Of a stretch of 58,583 nucleotides of DNA, positions 15,877-25,446 are shown one piece after another; positions within the stretch are counted from its first letter, which is position 1; each line of letters begins with the position of its first letter. Made by a program: the position numbers and the translations under genes. Where the stretch lies: assembly GCA_963660485.1 (NCBI GenBank), contig CAVKYH010000013.1, forward strand, positions 1-58,583, in the 5' to 3' direction. The notes beneath the pieces were generated by a model, which saw nothing but the letters and a program-made list of their open reading frames with translations, was not told the origin of the DNA and searched no databases. This stretch comes from UBA6398 sp963660485 (GTDB taxonomy: Bacteria; Bacteroidota; Bacteroidia; Bacteroidales; Bacteroidaceae).

Positions 15877-16456
15877 TTAGCTAAAAAATTATTACCTTCG
15901 TAGGGTCAAAAACAACTAAGCCTTACACTGTTGTAGACGGATTCCAGTTGTGATTAGCTAAAAAATTATTACCTTCGTAGGGTCAAAAACAACGCGCAAC
16001 AATGGCGGGTGGACATTGCCGGAGTTGTGATTAGCTAAAAAATTATTACCTTCGTAGGGTCAAAAACAACTAAGATGAATCTAAAATATACGCCAGCCTT
16101 GTTGTGATTAGCTAAAAAATTATTACCTTCGTAGGGTCAAAAACAACCAACGCGGAAGGTAGGCTCTATCACGATTTGTTGTGATTAGCTAAAAAATTAT
16201 TACCTTCGTAGGGTCAAAAACAACTTTCAAAGGCGCTTCACCTGCAACAGGTAAGTTGTGATTAGCTAAAAAATTATTACCTTCGTAGGGTCAAAAACAA
16301 CAAGCTCCTGCGAATTGTTATGCAGTCGCGTGTTGTGATTAGCTAAAAAATTATTACCTTCGTAGGGTCAAAAACAACTTAGAAGCCTTATCAGTCCATA
16401 AAGGATTAAGTTGTGATTAGCTAAAAAATTATTACCTTCGTAGGGTCAAAAACAAC
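15870..16456 (+). CRISPR. Type II-C CRISPR array, 8 repeats and 7 spacers
   Basis: Eight identical 47-bp repeats start at 15870, 15947, 16024, 16101, 16178, 16255, 16332 and 16410, with 30-bp spacers (the last is 31 bp). The repeat begins GTTGTGATTAGC and ends CAAAAACAAC. The anti-repeat of the predicted tracrRNA at 22.54 kb pairs with the first 17 bases of the repeat, so crRNA is read on the plus strand, towards and convergent with the cas operon. All eight are identical, so no degenerate terminal repeat marks the trailer. Each repeat contains TACCTTCG, a near -7 box, suggesting transcription from within repeats as in Neisseria II-C systems. Confidence 0.97.
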
Positions 16457-16583
16457 TTGTCTGCTACATCTTGTTGTAAATCATAAATATAACAAGGATG
16501 TTAGAAAAGAAAAAATGAGGTTGTTTGGGTGTTGACTTAGCGTCAATAACCGAGGAAGAACTATTTTGACGATTGAATTTTAG

Positions 16584-16657
16584 AAGTCCTATATTGTTCA
16601 AACAAGAATAGATATTGTTGAAACAATATCTATTCTTGTTTGAACAATATAGGACTT
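16584..16657. terminator. 74-bp near-perfect palindrome between array and cas2
   Basis: Two 36-bp arms are perfect complements around a 2-base centre, starting AAGTCCTATATTG. TTGTTTTT follows on the plus strand. It sits in the 252-bp gap between the last CRISPR repeat and the cas2 stop, where the two transcripts converge, so a bidirectional terminator is the simplest role. The stem is far longer than normal for a terminator. Confidence 0.6.
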
Positions 16658-16708
16658 TGTTTTTACGAAATCAAAAAATGTGTTCTAAGCAAACAAAGGT
16701 TTTGTTTC

Positions 16709-17044
16709 TTAGAAAAACTCCAGTTGCAGGCAGGGTTCTGTGGGTTGCTTTTCTTTTTTGCAATAGAATATTTTGATATCGGCAAATTGTTTGTCGGTGA
16801 TGCAAAGGATACCTACATGTCCTTTGTCGGGAAGCAGGGCTTGAACTCTTTTGATATGAACCTGGGCGTTGTCCATGCTTGCGCAATGGCGCACGTATAT
16901 GGAAAACTGAAACATGGTGAAGCCATCGGCCATTATGTTTTTGCGAAATTTGGCGATAGTCTGCCTTTCTTTTTTTGTTTCGGTAGGCAAGTCGTAAAAT
17001 ACCAGTATCCACATTACACGATATTTGTTTAGCCGTTCTATCAT
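16709..17044 (-). CDS. cas2: CRISPR-associated endoribonuclease Cas2
   Basis: 111 residues. Beginning MIERLNKYRVMWILVFYDLP, it has the beta1 strand and the conserved Asp (D19) of the ferredoxin-like Cas2 fold; ETKKERQTIAKFRKNI and GFTMFQFSIYVRHC are typical of the type II Cas2 set. In the adaptation complex Cas2 dimers bridge Cas1 dimers during spacer integration. The start overlaps the cas1 stop by 4 bp (ATGA), indicating translational coupling. It is the last gene of the operon. Confidence 0.95.
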   Translation of the reverse strand: MIERLNKYRVMWILVFYDLPTETKKERQTIAKFRKNIMADGFTMFQFSIYVRHCASMDNAQVHIKRVQALLPDKGHVGILCITDKQFADIKIFYCKKEKQPTEPCLQLEFF

Positions 17045-17976
17045 ACAAAATCAGGATAGCTGATTATTCGGGACTCTCCGTTAAAGCATTTGGCAAGGCT
17101 GGCTGTTGTCTGTGCCACGGCTATCATAAGTGGGCTGCGTTTGTCGTTTATCTTTACGTCGACGACTGGTATTTGCAGGAGTTTGCGCTTTAAGTCAATG
17201 GTTAGTTCCTCGATATCTTCTCCGGAATTCACCAATCCAACAACTATTTGGTCTACAAATGGACGGTAAGGCTCCATTATGTCATCGGCCAGACAGTAGT
17301 CGTTGTATTTATTATGATGAAAAATGCCATATACGGGAAGAAGTCCGCTTGCCACAAGGGCTCGCGCTACCACTGCGCGAAGAATGGCATAACCATAATT
17401 GAGCAGATTGTTGGGTGGACTTTCTTCTTGTCCTCTTATAAAATTTGTAAGGGTGGGGAATATGTTTCTCCAGTAATACACTGCGGCTTGCGCTTCACAA
17501 TTGCCGGAGTCGCCACTTTTTACTTCGGCAGCAATTCGTCTCAATGTTTTGGCAGTTTGCCCAGTCTGCTTTTCAAGTAGAGAGGCTTGGTTGTCAATCT
17601 TAGCCTTTACTGTTTGCTGCCACAATTGTTTTTTTAGCGGTAGCGAAGCTTCTATCTGTTTTCTAAACCTTTCGTTTTGTGTAGTGTTGCCTTGCAATGG
17701 CAAGAGCATACCTGTTGGCATGCGCTTTTCGTTGCAGGTAATGAGGGCCACGGTGTTGGCAAGAAGTGCTGCGATGAGAGCTTGCGTAATGGTAATCTGT
17801 TTGTGGTCAAGGATAACCACTCCGATATCTTCGATAGGAATAGTTCTGACAGATTCCTTTTTGATGACCTCGGAGATGTTCTTGCTTTTTTCCACTTCGG
17901 GCAATTTTACAACCATTTGCTTGTTGCTTAGCGAAAGGTATGAAGGATTTCCGAAATACAAGGTTTTCTTTATCAT
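17041..17976 (-). CDS. cas1: CRISPR-associated endonuclease Cas1 (type II)
   Basis: 311-residue spacer integrase. It begins MIKKTLYFGNPSYLS, the usual type II Cas1 N-terminus. GVVILDHKQITITQALIAAL, NYGYAILRAVVARALVASGL and GIFHHNKYNDYCLADDIMEPYRP hold the expected catalytic metal ligands: a Glu before the YGYAILR helix, then His and Asp in the last block. It starts 5 bp after the cas9 stop and overlaps cas2. Confidence 0.96.
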   Translation of the reverse strand: MIKKTLYFGNPSYLSLSNKQMVVKLPEVEKSKNISEVIKKESVRTIPIEDIGVVILDHKQITITQALIAALLANTVALITCNEKRMPTGMLLPLQGNTTQNERFRKQIEASLPLKKQLWQQTVKAKIDNQASLLEKQTGQTAKTLRRIAAEVKSGDSGNCEAQAAVYYWRNIFPTLTNFIRGQEESPPNNLLNYGYAILRAVVARALVASGLLPVYGIFHHNKYNDYCLADDIMEPYRPFVDQIVVGLVNSGEDIEELTIDLKRKLLQIPVVDVKINDKRSPLMIAVAQTTASLAKCFNGESRIISYPDFV

Positions 17977-17981
17977 AGGCT

Positions 17982-20900
17982 TTATTGCTTATATATTTTG
18001 ACAATTCGCCCAAGGCGGTCTACTTCAATTTTCTCACATTTCTCTTTGATATTGATACCCTCTAATGATATTTCTACTTTGTTATTAGAGTTTAGTTCAT
18101 ATTTGTCGTGGATTGGTGAAGCCCAAGTTTCAGGAACGAACCAGCATCTTGAGCGAGAGCAGGATACCATTTTATATATATTGTGCCCCGGTTCTACCCC
18201 CGGTAGGCGTACAAGATCGTTTGGTGAAAGGGTGAAAAGCAATTTACGTCCATCTTCCTTGACTTTTTCTGCCACGTCTAGATGTTTCTTGAGTCTTTCG
18301 ATAGCGATGTTGAGAGGTATACTCTCAAACGAACGCTCGCCGTTTTCGTTGATATAAATGGCAAAAAACAGGTTGGTATCTTTGTCTGTCTTTACGTATT
18401 TTTTGTTTTTGTTTCCCACGTTGCCGATAGGAAATTTCATGCCGAGAGTTTCTGTTTTTCTCACTTTAAGAATGGGCTTGTGATCTTTTCCCCCGTTCAG
18501 TTCCTTGATGTTCTTGTTCATCATGGCTATACCTTCGGGTGAAAATGCTGCTTCGGGGTGTTGTTTGCCTTGTGCATCGTCGTATTTCTTAAGGTGGGCA
18601 AGTAGAATCTTTTTGATGCCACTGTCTGAAACGGATTCAATCTTTTTGGAATCGAAAGATTCGTCTAAAGGAACTCTTGTTGCAGAAATTCCGTCTATCA
18701 CTCCTGTATAGTAGTATACGGAGACTTTGGAAATGTCTTTCCCATTTAGAATGTTCTTTTTGTCTTTGAAATACTTTACAAACAGTTTTTGGTCGAATTT
18801 GTGATATTTTTCGATGAGATTTGCTATCTCTTTTCGTAATTCGCGGTCTGCGATGTGCTGCCAATCACCGATTGCGTCTGCCAACTTTACCAACTTGGTT
18901 TGTTGTAGGCTGATAAGGCCGGATACAGTAGCCGCGTGCATTGATTTGCGGATAGCCCAGCCGTCTCCCTTTGTCTGGCGATCTACAATCTTTTTGCCGT
19001 CTACATAATGGGTGTAACGGTTGTTGGTTTTGGTTATGACGCGAAGGTTTTGTTTGAAACTAACAATGATATTGTCGAGCTCATTGGCTACGTCTTGGGT
19101 AAAACTATTCCAGGGCTTTTTGAATACCCAGTCGTTGCCCTTATCATCGGTATATTTTTTAGTGCAAAGCGTATATTTGAGATCTTGTCTCTCATTTTCT
19201 TTGGAGGATAGCGCCGATATATTGTTCAAATAATTTATGATATTTCGGCTGGTACAAGCTATAACGATAGCATCCATTGCGTGGTGGCGGTGGTCAATAC
19301 GCTTTTTGCTGAATCCTACCGATAGCTCCAAAGGAATTTTGGTTTGAAAATATCGCTTACCTTCTACCCATTGTCCGTAGTTTTCTGTGCAACTTTTATT
19401 GTTGAGTCGCTCGAAACGTGGGGCAACAATGCGGTTCCATACGTCGTTAATGCCCCAATCATTTTTCATTTTGTCGGTAATGAAACCATTGGTAGCTATC
19501 ACGTGTTTGGATGTGGCTTCTTGCTCACCCTCTTCTCTGACCAAGCATGACAGAACGCTAAGCATCTTGCGGCTTATATATCTGCTATCGTTGAGTTGCC
19601 GCTGTGTAAATTCTGCAGGAATGTCATCGAGCAAAAGTTTCTTCATCTTGGCGTGGTTTTTGGAGTAGTGTTCTTTCACAAAGTCTTCATATTGTTGCTT
19701 TTCCAAAATCTTCTTGCCGTTGATGATACTTCCTCCTTTTTTCGTGATGAATTCGTAGGCAAGCATATTACCTTTTTCTATGTTGACTTCTTTTTCGCAG
19801 ATTACTTTGTTTGAGAGTGAGTCGTCAAAGTATCGAGACCTTGGTATTATGTGTTCCATTTCATATTCTGTTGTGAACAACTGAGATAGAGGTATTGGCT
19901 GGCCTGTGTAAGGCGATTGATAATTCTGTTCCAGCCATGATTTGTATCTTTGAATATACGATGACTTTATATGTTCTGTCTTGGTGTTATCCAATTCCTT
20001 GATTATATCTGTTTCTACCTTAGGGTTTGACAGCACACAGTTCTCGCATATTTTAAGTTTCTCCATTTGAACCGGAGAGTAGGATCGTACATTCTTTATG
20101 TCGTATTCTTTTTTTGCAAACTCCTGCAGCAAAGTACGAATTCTTAGATTGGTGCGTTCGTTTTCCGCTCTTTTCTTACAGTCGATTTCCCTGCTTTTGT
20201 TATTTTTTTTCAGATCGCGCCCCATTTCAACGTGAACTTCATCTATTTTTCCGTATGTTTTCCATATATCCCTGACCACCCGCAGAGTCTCGCCAATAAT
20301 TTTTTCCACAATAGGGTTGCGCAGAGAGTGTTGTTTTAGATTATTCTGAATGTAGAGATCAATGTCTTCCGGCTTTTCCCATCTAATTGTTTCTGAGGCT
20401 TCAGAATGGCGGTTGTATACGACATAGCTTGCTGTCCAAAGCGGTAGGCCTTGGAAGTCGCTGATATTATGTTTGCCGGTCAGTTTCTCCCTTGTGCGGT
20501 TAGAAATGTTTTCATTATCTTCTCCGTCAATGATATTGTTTATTCTTTTGAGTGTTTGGGTATCAATGTCAGTCTCATTCCATAGTCTTCCTGTACGCAT
20601 AAGGGGAAGCAAGCGTTTGATTGCTTTCTCTGAATAAGCGCCGTAGTCTTTACTCTCGGGAGAATATTGTTTGAACTTGCCGACAAACTCTTCTTCTGGA
20701 ATTTGGTGTTCGCGTGCAAACTTGCCGAGAGCTTTTTGACACATTATTGGGTCGTCTACAGAGTACAGAATATGCCAAAGGTGAACGTAACTATTGTTAT
20801 CCAAACTGGATTTTTTTATACTTCGAAGTCGCTTATTTATCTCGTGCCTGGTAGGGCAACAGGGGTAAGTGTTGTCTTCTACATAGTTCCAACGGTAGTC

Positions 20901-22442
20901 TTTGAATACTTTGTCAATGCCGAACGGTTTGTATTTAAGCAGTTGCTCTTGTTTGATATCTTTCTTGTCCTTAAGCCATTCAAATAGGTCGCATATATCG
21001 TTGGGACTTGTAAGGAATTTATTGGTAACATCATAATCAGGAATGATTTTTCCGCCAACTTCTGCATACTTCTTGTAAATTTTTAGATTTGCCAAGAATT
21101 GCCATAATCGGAATTCCTCGTAGAGGGGGTGCGACTTGGGTATACATTTTATTGGACGCGACTGTATTTTCCCGTCTTTGTCTTTGAAATGATAAAATTC
21201 AAATGGACAGTCGGCAATCAAACTTTTCTTACTTTTCAGAGGGCGTTGATAAAAAATGATGTCGTCTATAAAAAGACTGGTAAAGTCGCCCGTTTTTAGC
21301 GATTGGATATGTGCTTCATTATTCCTGTAAAGTTCATGTATGCAGGCTGTGTAAAGATTATGGTCGTTGAGCTCGTTGATAAATTCTTTTTGTTTGTTCA
21401 AAATAAGTCGCAATTCTTCTTTGTAGAATCGACGCTCTATGGTATGAATGAGTTTACCTCTGATTTTTGTATTGGGATCGGCCAAGATGTGCTCATAGAT
21501 ATAAGTGCCGACTGTAAGATGGCTGTCAGAAAGATTCTTCTCCGTACGTGTTTTTATCAGCGTCCAGTCTTCTTCGCTTGGAGTACTTACCGTGATCTTA
21601 GGCACACCATCTTTATCGGTCTTTACATTTCCATCCTTATCGAGAATGGTTGTAACAACAGTTTCTTTTCTGTCTCCTACTTTTAGCGGAGGGTTAGGAG
21701 ATGATTTTTTACTTGTAGCACCATTGTCGTAGGTAATCAGATACCAATTGTATCCGCTTTTCTTAGAATTTGGGCCTGTGTTTTCTACAGATACAACTTC
21801 CAACTCTTTGTATTCTTTGATTTTTGTGTCAGCAGATTCTTGTTCCGATACCGCTTCTGTGTCGTCCATACCCCTAAGTTGGTAGTATCCTCGTTTCGTG
21901 TTGAAGTTGAGTATAATCCAAGCCAGTTCTTCTTTTGTTATGGGTTGGGTGAGGGCTTTTTTGCGCAGATAATATAAAGTCCAATCGTGGGGTACTTTTC
22001 GACCGTTGTTAACAAGTTGTGGTTGATATTTGTTGAAATCGCAGAGCATCTCGGAGAACGATTCTTGAAAAATGAATATGTTTTTGCCGTTGTCGTCCTT
22101 GGTGTATGGCAGCAATGGCTCGCCATGGTTTTGAAATTTTCCCGAATGAACGGTGAAATCAATCTGCGATTCAAACGATTGTGGTAAGAATCCCATAGTG
22201 TGTAATACCCGCAATAGTCTTTCGCGTCGAAGGGTGGCTCTTTCATATAATCGGCGTTTGCCTCTTAAATCCGTTCTTTCCGAGGCGGCAGACTTCAAAT
22301 TGCCTTTTTCGTAATCGCCCATAGTTGCAGCGTCCATGGGAATGATGCGGCTACCTGCTTTAATTATATTGTGATCGTTGTCATCAATCAATGCCCAACC
22401 AATACTGTTTGTTCCTAAATCAAGACCTAATATCCTACTCAT
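17982..22442 (-). CDS. cas9: Cas9 endonuclease, type II-C
   Basis: 1486 residues, at the long end of the Bacteroidetes II-C group. RuvC-I is RILGLDLGTNSIGWAL with Asp8. A positively charged bridge helix (KRRLYERATLRRERLLRVL) follows. RuvC-II is VHVEMGRDLK near residue 737, HNH is EMEHIIPRSRYFDDS near 862, and RuvC-III is HRHHAMDAIVIA near 1052. All catalytic residues look intact. The C-terminal PAM-interacting region is long; the segment LVRLPGVEPGHNIYKMVSCS is near residue 1425. It uses crRNA:tracrRNA to cut invading DNA. No csn2 or cas4 is present, which with cas1 and cas2 defines type II-C. The gene heads the operon; the tracrRNA is encoded divergently just upstream. Confidence 0.98.
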   Translation of the reverse strand: MSRILGLDLGTNSIGWALIDDNDHNIIKAGSRIIPMDAATMGDYEKGNLKSAASERTDLRGKRRLYERATLRRERLLRVLHTMGFLPQSFESQIDFTVHSGKFQNHGEPLLPYTKDDNGKNIFIFQESFSEMLCDFNKYQPQLVNNGRKVPHDWTLYYLRKKALTQPITKEELAWIILNFNTKRGYYQLRGMDDTEAVSEQESADTKIKEYKELEVVSVENTGPNSKKSGYNWYLITYDNGATSKKSSPNPPLKVGDRKETVVTTILDKDGNVKTDKDGVPKITVSTPSEEDWTLIKTRTEKNLSDSHLTVGTYIYEHILADPNTKIRGKLIHTIERRFYKEELRLILNKQKEFINELNDHNLYTACIHELYRNNEAHIQSLKTGDFTSLFIDDIIFYQRPLKSKKSLIADCPFEFYHFKDKDGKIQSRPIKCIPKSHPLYEEFRLWQFLANLKIYKKYAEVGGKIIPDYDVTNKFLTSPNDICDLFEWLKDKKDIKQEQLLKYKPFGIDKVFKDYRWNYVEDNTYPCCPTRHEINKRLRSIKKSSLDNNSYVHLWHILYSVDDPIMCQKALGKFAREHQIPEEEFVGKFKQYSPESKDYGAYSEKAIKRLLPLMRTGRLWNETDIDTQTLKRINNIIDGEDNENISNRTREKLTGKHNISDFQGLPLWTASYVVYNRHSEASETIRWEKPEDIDLYIQNNLKQHSLRNPIVEKIIGETLRVVRDIWKTYGKIDEVHVEMGRDLKKNNKSREIDCKKRAENERTNLRIRTLLQEFAKKEYDIKNVRSYSPVQMEKLKICENCVLSNPKVETDIIKELDNTKTEHIKSSYIQRYKSWLEQNYQSPYTGQPIPLSQLFTTEYEMEHIIPRSRYFDDSLSNKVICEKEVNIEKGNMLAYEFITKKGGSIINGKKILEKQQYEDFVKEHYSKNHAKMKKLLLDDIPAEFTQRQLNDSRYISRKMLSVLSCLVREEGEQEATSKHVIATNGFITDKMKNDWGINDVWNRIVAPRFERLNNKSCTENYGQWVEGKRYFQTKIPLELSVGFSKKRIDHRHHAMDAIVIACTSRNIINYLNNISALSSKENERQDLKYTLCTKKYTDDKGNDWVFKKPWNSFTQDVANELDNIIVSFKQNLRVITKTNNRYTHYVDGKKIVDRQTKGDGWAIRKSMHAATVSGLISLQQTKLVKLADAIGDWQHIADRELRKEIANLIEKYHKFDQKLFVKYFKDKKNILNGKDISKVSVYYYTGVIDGISATRVPLDESFDSKKIESVSDSGIKKILLAHLKKYDDAQGKQHPEAAFSPEGIAMMNKNIKELNGGKDHKPILKVRKTETLGMKFPIGNVGNKNKKYVKTDKDTNLFFAIYINENGERSFESIPLNIAIERLKKHLDVAEKVKEDGRKLLFTLSPNDLVRLPGVEPGHNIYKMVSCSRSRCWFVPETWASPIHDKYELNSNNKVEISLEGINIKEKCEKIEVDRLGRIVKIYKQ

Positions 22443-22470
22443 GATATTTGTTTTTTTGTTGTTATTTTCG

Positions 22471-22478
22471 CGAATTTA
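22471..22478 (-). promoter_or_regulatory. Possible cas9 promoter (TAAATTCG)
   Basis: The minus-strand reading is TAAATTCG, one base off TAnnTTTG, 28 bp before the cas9 ATG. The TTCG variant matches the box in the array repeats and at the HU gene. Confidence 0.35.
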
Positions 22479-22521
22479 GCAAAAATCTTCAAAACAATTA
22501 GGCTCTTATTAAGAATGTTGC

Positions 22522-22529
22522 TATATTTG
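22522..22529 (+). promoter_or_regulatory. tracrRNA promoter -7 box TATATTTG
   Basis: A perfect TAnnTTTG box placed so that transcription would start a few bases before the anti-repeat. Confidence 0.6.
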
Positions 22530-22534
22530 TATAG

Positions 22535-22607
22535 CATTTTAGCTAATCACAATAAGGATTATTCCGTTGTGAATACATTATGGGCGGGGAGACTCGCCCT
22601 TTTCTTT
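22535..22607 (+). ncRNA. Predicted tracrRNA
   Basis: The anti-repeat TTTTAGCTAATCACAAT (22537-22553) is the exact reverse complement of the first 17 repeat bases except for one G-U pair at repeat position 1. Then come a linker and a hairpin, GGGCG/CGCCC with loop GGGAGACT (22582-22599), and a CTTTTCTTTT tail. A -7 box lies directly upstream. Orientation is opposite to cas9. The hybrid it forms with the crRNA would be the RNase III substrate. The 5' end is estimated from the promoter and the 3' end from the T-run. Confidence 0.85.
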
Positions 22608-22655
22608 TATAGAGACTCGCCTATTTATATGTCGATATAAACGAGCATATTTACG

Positions 22656-22701
22656 AACTTAGGCGGAAAGCCCTTTGTTATTGGGACTTTCCGCCTAAGT
22701 T
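22656..22701 (-). terminator. Terminator of ppdK
   Basis: A 15-bp perfect inverted repeat (AACTTAGGCGGAAAG / CTTTCCGCCTAAGTT) with a 16-base loop lies 25 bp beyond the ppdK stop. The long U-tract is weak. Confidence 0.75.
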
Positions 22702-22725
22702 ATTTAATAATCGGTTTCTGTTGCC

Positions 22726-25446
22726 TTATTCTTCGACTGCTGCCTGCGCCGCTGCGAGGCGGGCGATGGGCACGCGGAACGGAGAGCAAGAAACGTAGTT
22801 CAATCCTACTTTGTGGCAGAATTTAACTGACGAAGGTTCGCCACCGTGTTCGCCGCAAATGCCGCATTTCAAATCGGAACGCACTGCGCGACCGCGCTCT
22901 ACGGCGATTTCTATAAGTTGTCCTACGCCGTTTTGGTCAAGCACCTGGAACGGATCAACCTTAAGTATCTTCTTCTCGAGATATACTGGCAGGAACGAAG
23001 CAATATCATCGCGCGAATAACCGAATGTCATCTGGGTCAAGTCGTTTGTACCGAAAGAGAAATATTCTGCGCGTGAAGCTATCTTGTCGGCTGTAAGGGC
23101 TGCACGAGGTATCTCGATCATCGTACCAACTTTGAACGGAACTTCAATGCCTTCTTCTTTGAATAGTTCTGCTGCCGTGTCGCGGATAATCTTCTCCTGA
23201 GCCTCGAATTCATAAAGGATACCGATGAGCGGAACCATGATTTCGGGGTGGGGATCATAGCCTTCGCGTTTCAACTCTATGGCTGCGCCGAGAATTGCGC
23301 GCGTCTGCATTTGTGTGATTTCGGGATAAGTGTTGCCCAAACGGCAGCCGCGATGTCCGAGCATAGGATTGTGTTCAGAGAGGCTTTCGATGCGCTGACG
23401 GATATACTCTACGGTTACTCCCATGTCTTTTGCCATTTCTTCCTGGCCCTTTTCATCGTGGGGAACGAACTCGTGAAGAGGCGGGTCGAGCAAGCGGATA
23501 TTCACGGGATAGCCGTCCATTGCTTTGAAGATGCCCTTGAAATCTTCTTTCTGGTAGGGGAGCAACTTGCAAAGGGCTTTCTCGCGGCCTTCCTTGCTGT
23601 CCGAGAGAATCATCTCGCGCATTGCCACGATTTTCTGGTCGTCGAAGAACATGTGCTCTGTACGGCAAAGGCCGATACCCACTGCGCCGAATTTTCTTGC
23701 AACTGATGCGTCGTGGGGAGTGTCGGCATTTGTTCTTACAACCAAGCGGGTGTATTTGTCGCAGAGTTGCATGAGTTCTGCAAACGAGCCTGAGAATTCT
23801 GCTGCCTGTGTTGTGATTTCTCCTTGGTATACATCGCCGGTAGAACCGTTTATCGAAATGTAATCGCCTTCGCGAAGTACAACTCCGTCGATTGTTACTG
23901 TGCGTTTCTTGTAGTCGATTACCAATGCGCCAGCACCCGATACGCAGCATTTGCCCATTCCGCGAGCCACTACGGCTGCGTGTGATGTCATACCGCCACG
24001 TGCTGTGAGAATACCCTCGGCTTCTGCCATTCCGGCGAGGTCTTCGGGCGATGTCTCGATACGTACCATTACTACTTTGTGGCCGTCTTTATGCCATCTT
24101 GCGGCGTCGTCGGCAAAGAATACAATCTGGCCGGTTGCTGCTCCCGGTGAAGCGGGAAGACCGCGGGTCAAGGATTTTACATTGGCAAGGGCTTTTTTGT
24201 CGAAGACGGGGTGGAGCAATTCGTCAAGCTTGTTGGGCTCGCAACGTTCGAGTGCTGTTTTCTCGTCAATCTTTCCTTCGTGAAGGAGGTCCATTGCGAT
24301 TTTCACCATTGCTGTTCCCGTGCGTTTGCCGTTGCGGGTTTGCAAGAACCAGAGCTTACCTTCCTGAACGGTGAACTCCATGTCCTGCATATCGCGGTAG
24401 TGGTCTTCGAGTTTGTTTTGTATTGCGTTGAGCTGTTTGTAGATTTCGGGCATTGCTTCTTCCATGGAAGGATACTTTGCAAGTCGTTCTTCTTCGCTCA
24501 CTCCCTGCATCTCAGCCCACTTCTGCGAGCCGGCCTTGGTGATTTGCTGCGGAGTGCGGATACCTGCTACCACGTCTTCGCCTTGTGCGTTAACGAGCCA
24601 TTCGCCGCTGAACACGTTTTCGCCTGTTGCGGCATCGCGGCTGAAGCATACGCCGGTGGCTGAACTGTCGCCCATGTTGCCGAACACCATTGCCATTACC
24701 GATACGGCTGTTCCCCATTCTGCGGGTATTCCTTCCATTTTGCGGTAGAGTATGGCGCGTTCGTTCATCCAGCTGTCGAACACTGCGCAGATTGCGCCCC
24801 ACAACTGTTCCATCGGGTCGGTCGGGAAGTCTACGCCGGTGCGTTCTTTGATTGCAGCCTTGAATTCTGCTACAAGCTGTTTGAGTTCTTCGGTGGTAAG
24901 ATCATTGTCAAGAGTAATGCCGCGCTGCGACTTCACTTTTTCGATGATTGCCTCAAACGGGTCGATGTCTTCTTTGCTTTTAGGCTTCATGCCCAATACC
25001 ACGTCGCCGTACATTTGCACGAAACGGCGGTAAGCGTCGTAGGCAAAGCGGGGGTTGTTGGTTTTCTTGGCAAGTCCTTCGGCCACTTCGTCGTTAAGGC
25101 CGAGGTTGAGGATTGTGTCCATCATACCGGGCATTGATGCTCTTGCGCCTGAGCGTACTGAGACGAGCAGGGGATTGACGGGGTCGCCAAACTTGCTGTT
25201 CATCAATTTCTCTATATGTTCTACGGAATGCTCCACATCTTCTTTGAGCAGGTTTACAACTGCTTCCTTTCCGATGCGGTAGTATTCGTTACACATGTCG
25301 GTGGTAATGGTGAATCCGGGAGGAACTGGTATTCCCAATAGATTCATCTCGGCAACGTTGGCACCTTTACCGCCGAGCAGATTACGCATGCTGGCATTTC
25401 CTTCGGCACTGCCGTTACCAAACAAATAAACTCTTTTATTTTCCAT
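22726..25446 (-). CDS. ppdK: Pyruvate, phosphate dikinase
   Basis: A 906-residue cytosolic enzyme interconverting pyruvate + ATP + Pi and PEP + AMP + PPi. It has an N-terminal ATP-grasp domain (MRNLLGGKGANVAEM, VSVRSGARASMPGMMDTILNL split over the loop), a swivelling phospho-His domain (GGMTSHAAVVARGMGK, catalytic His) and a C-terminal TIM barrel (CRTEHMFF, GTMIEIPRAALTAD, and CGICGEHGG with the catalytic Cys). Length and motif order are canonical. The start MENKRVYLFG at 25446 is chosen because the upstream extension has no family counterpart. In anaerobic Bacteroidales it supports PPi-dependent glycolysis or gluconeogenesis. No operon partner is visible. Confidence 0.95.
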   Translation of the reverse strand: MENKRVYLFGNGSAEGNASMRNLLGGKGANVAEMNLLGIPVPPGFTITTDMCNEYYRIGKEAVVNLLKEDVEHSVEHIEKLMNSKFGDPVNPLLVSVRSGARASMPGMMDTILNLGLNDEVAEGLAKKTNNPRFAYDAYRRFVQMYGDVVLGMKPKSKEDIDPFEAIIEKVKSQRGITLDNDLTTEELKQLVAEFKAAIKERTGVDFPTDPMEQLWGAICAVFDSWMNERAILYRKMEGIPAEWGTAVSVMAMVFGNMGDSSATGVCFSRDAATGENVFSGEWLVNAQGEDVVAGIRTPQQITKAGSQKWAEMQGVSEEERLAKYPSMEEAMPEIYKQLNAIQNKLEDHYRDMQDMEFTVQEGKLWFLQTRNGKRTGTAMVKIAMDLLHEGKIDEKTALERCEPNKLDELLHPVFDKKALANVKSLTRGLPASPGAATGQIVFFADDAARWHKDGHKVVMVRIETSPEDLAGMAEAEGILTARGGMTSHAAVVARGMGKCCVSGAGALVIDYKKRTVTIDGVVLREGDYISINGSTGDVYQGEITTQAAEFSGSFAELMQLCDKYTRLVVRTNADTPHDASVARKFGAVGIGLCRTEHMFFDDQKIVAMREMILSDSKEGREKALCKLLPYQKEDFKGIFKAMDGYPVNIRLLDPPLHEFVPHDEKGQEEMAKDMGVTVEYIRQRIESLSEHNPMLGHRGCRLGNTYPEITQMQTRAILGAAIELKREGYDPHPEIMVPLIGILYEFEAQEKIIRDTAAELFKEEGIEVPFKVGTMIEIPRAALTADKIASRAEYFSFGTNDLTQMTFGYSRDDIASFLPVYLEKKILKVDPFQVLDQNGVGQLIEIAVERGRAVRSDLKCGICGEHGGEPSSVKFCHKVGLNYVSCSPFRVPIARLAAAQAAVEE

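Noticed and set aside
16457..16500. A degenerate ninth array repeat (GTTGTAAATCATAAA...) after the last perfect repeat
   Set aside because: Only the first five bases and scattered A/T positions agree with the repeat. It is no better than expected for AT-rich sequence.
17982..22442. Type II-A or II-B classification
   Set aside because: No csn2 or cas4 accompanies cas9-cas1-cas2. The gene set and repeat are those of II-C.
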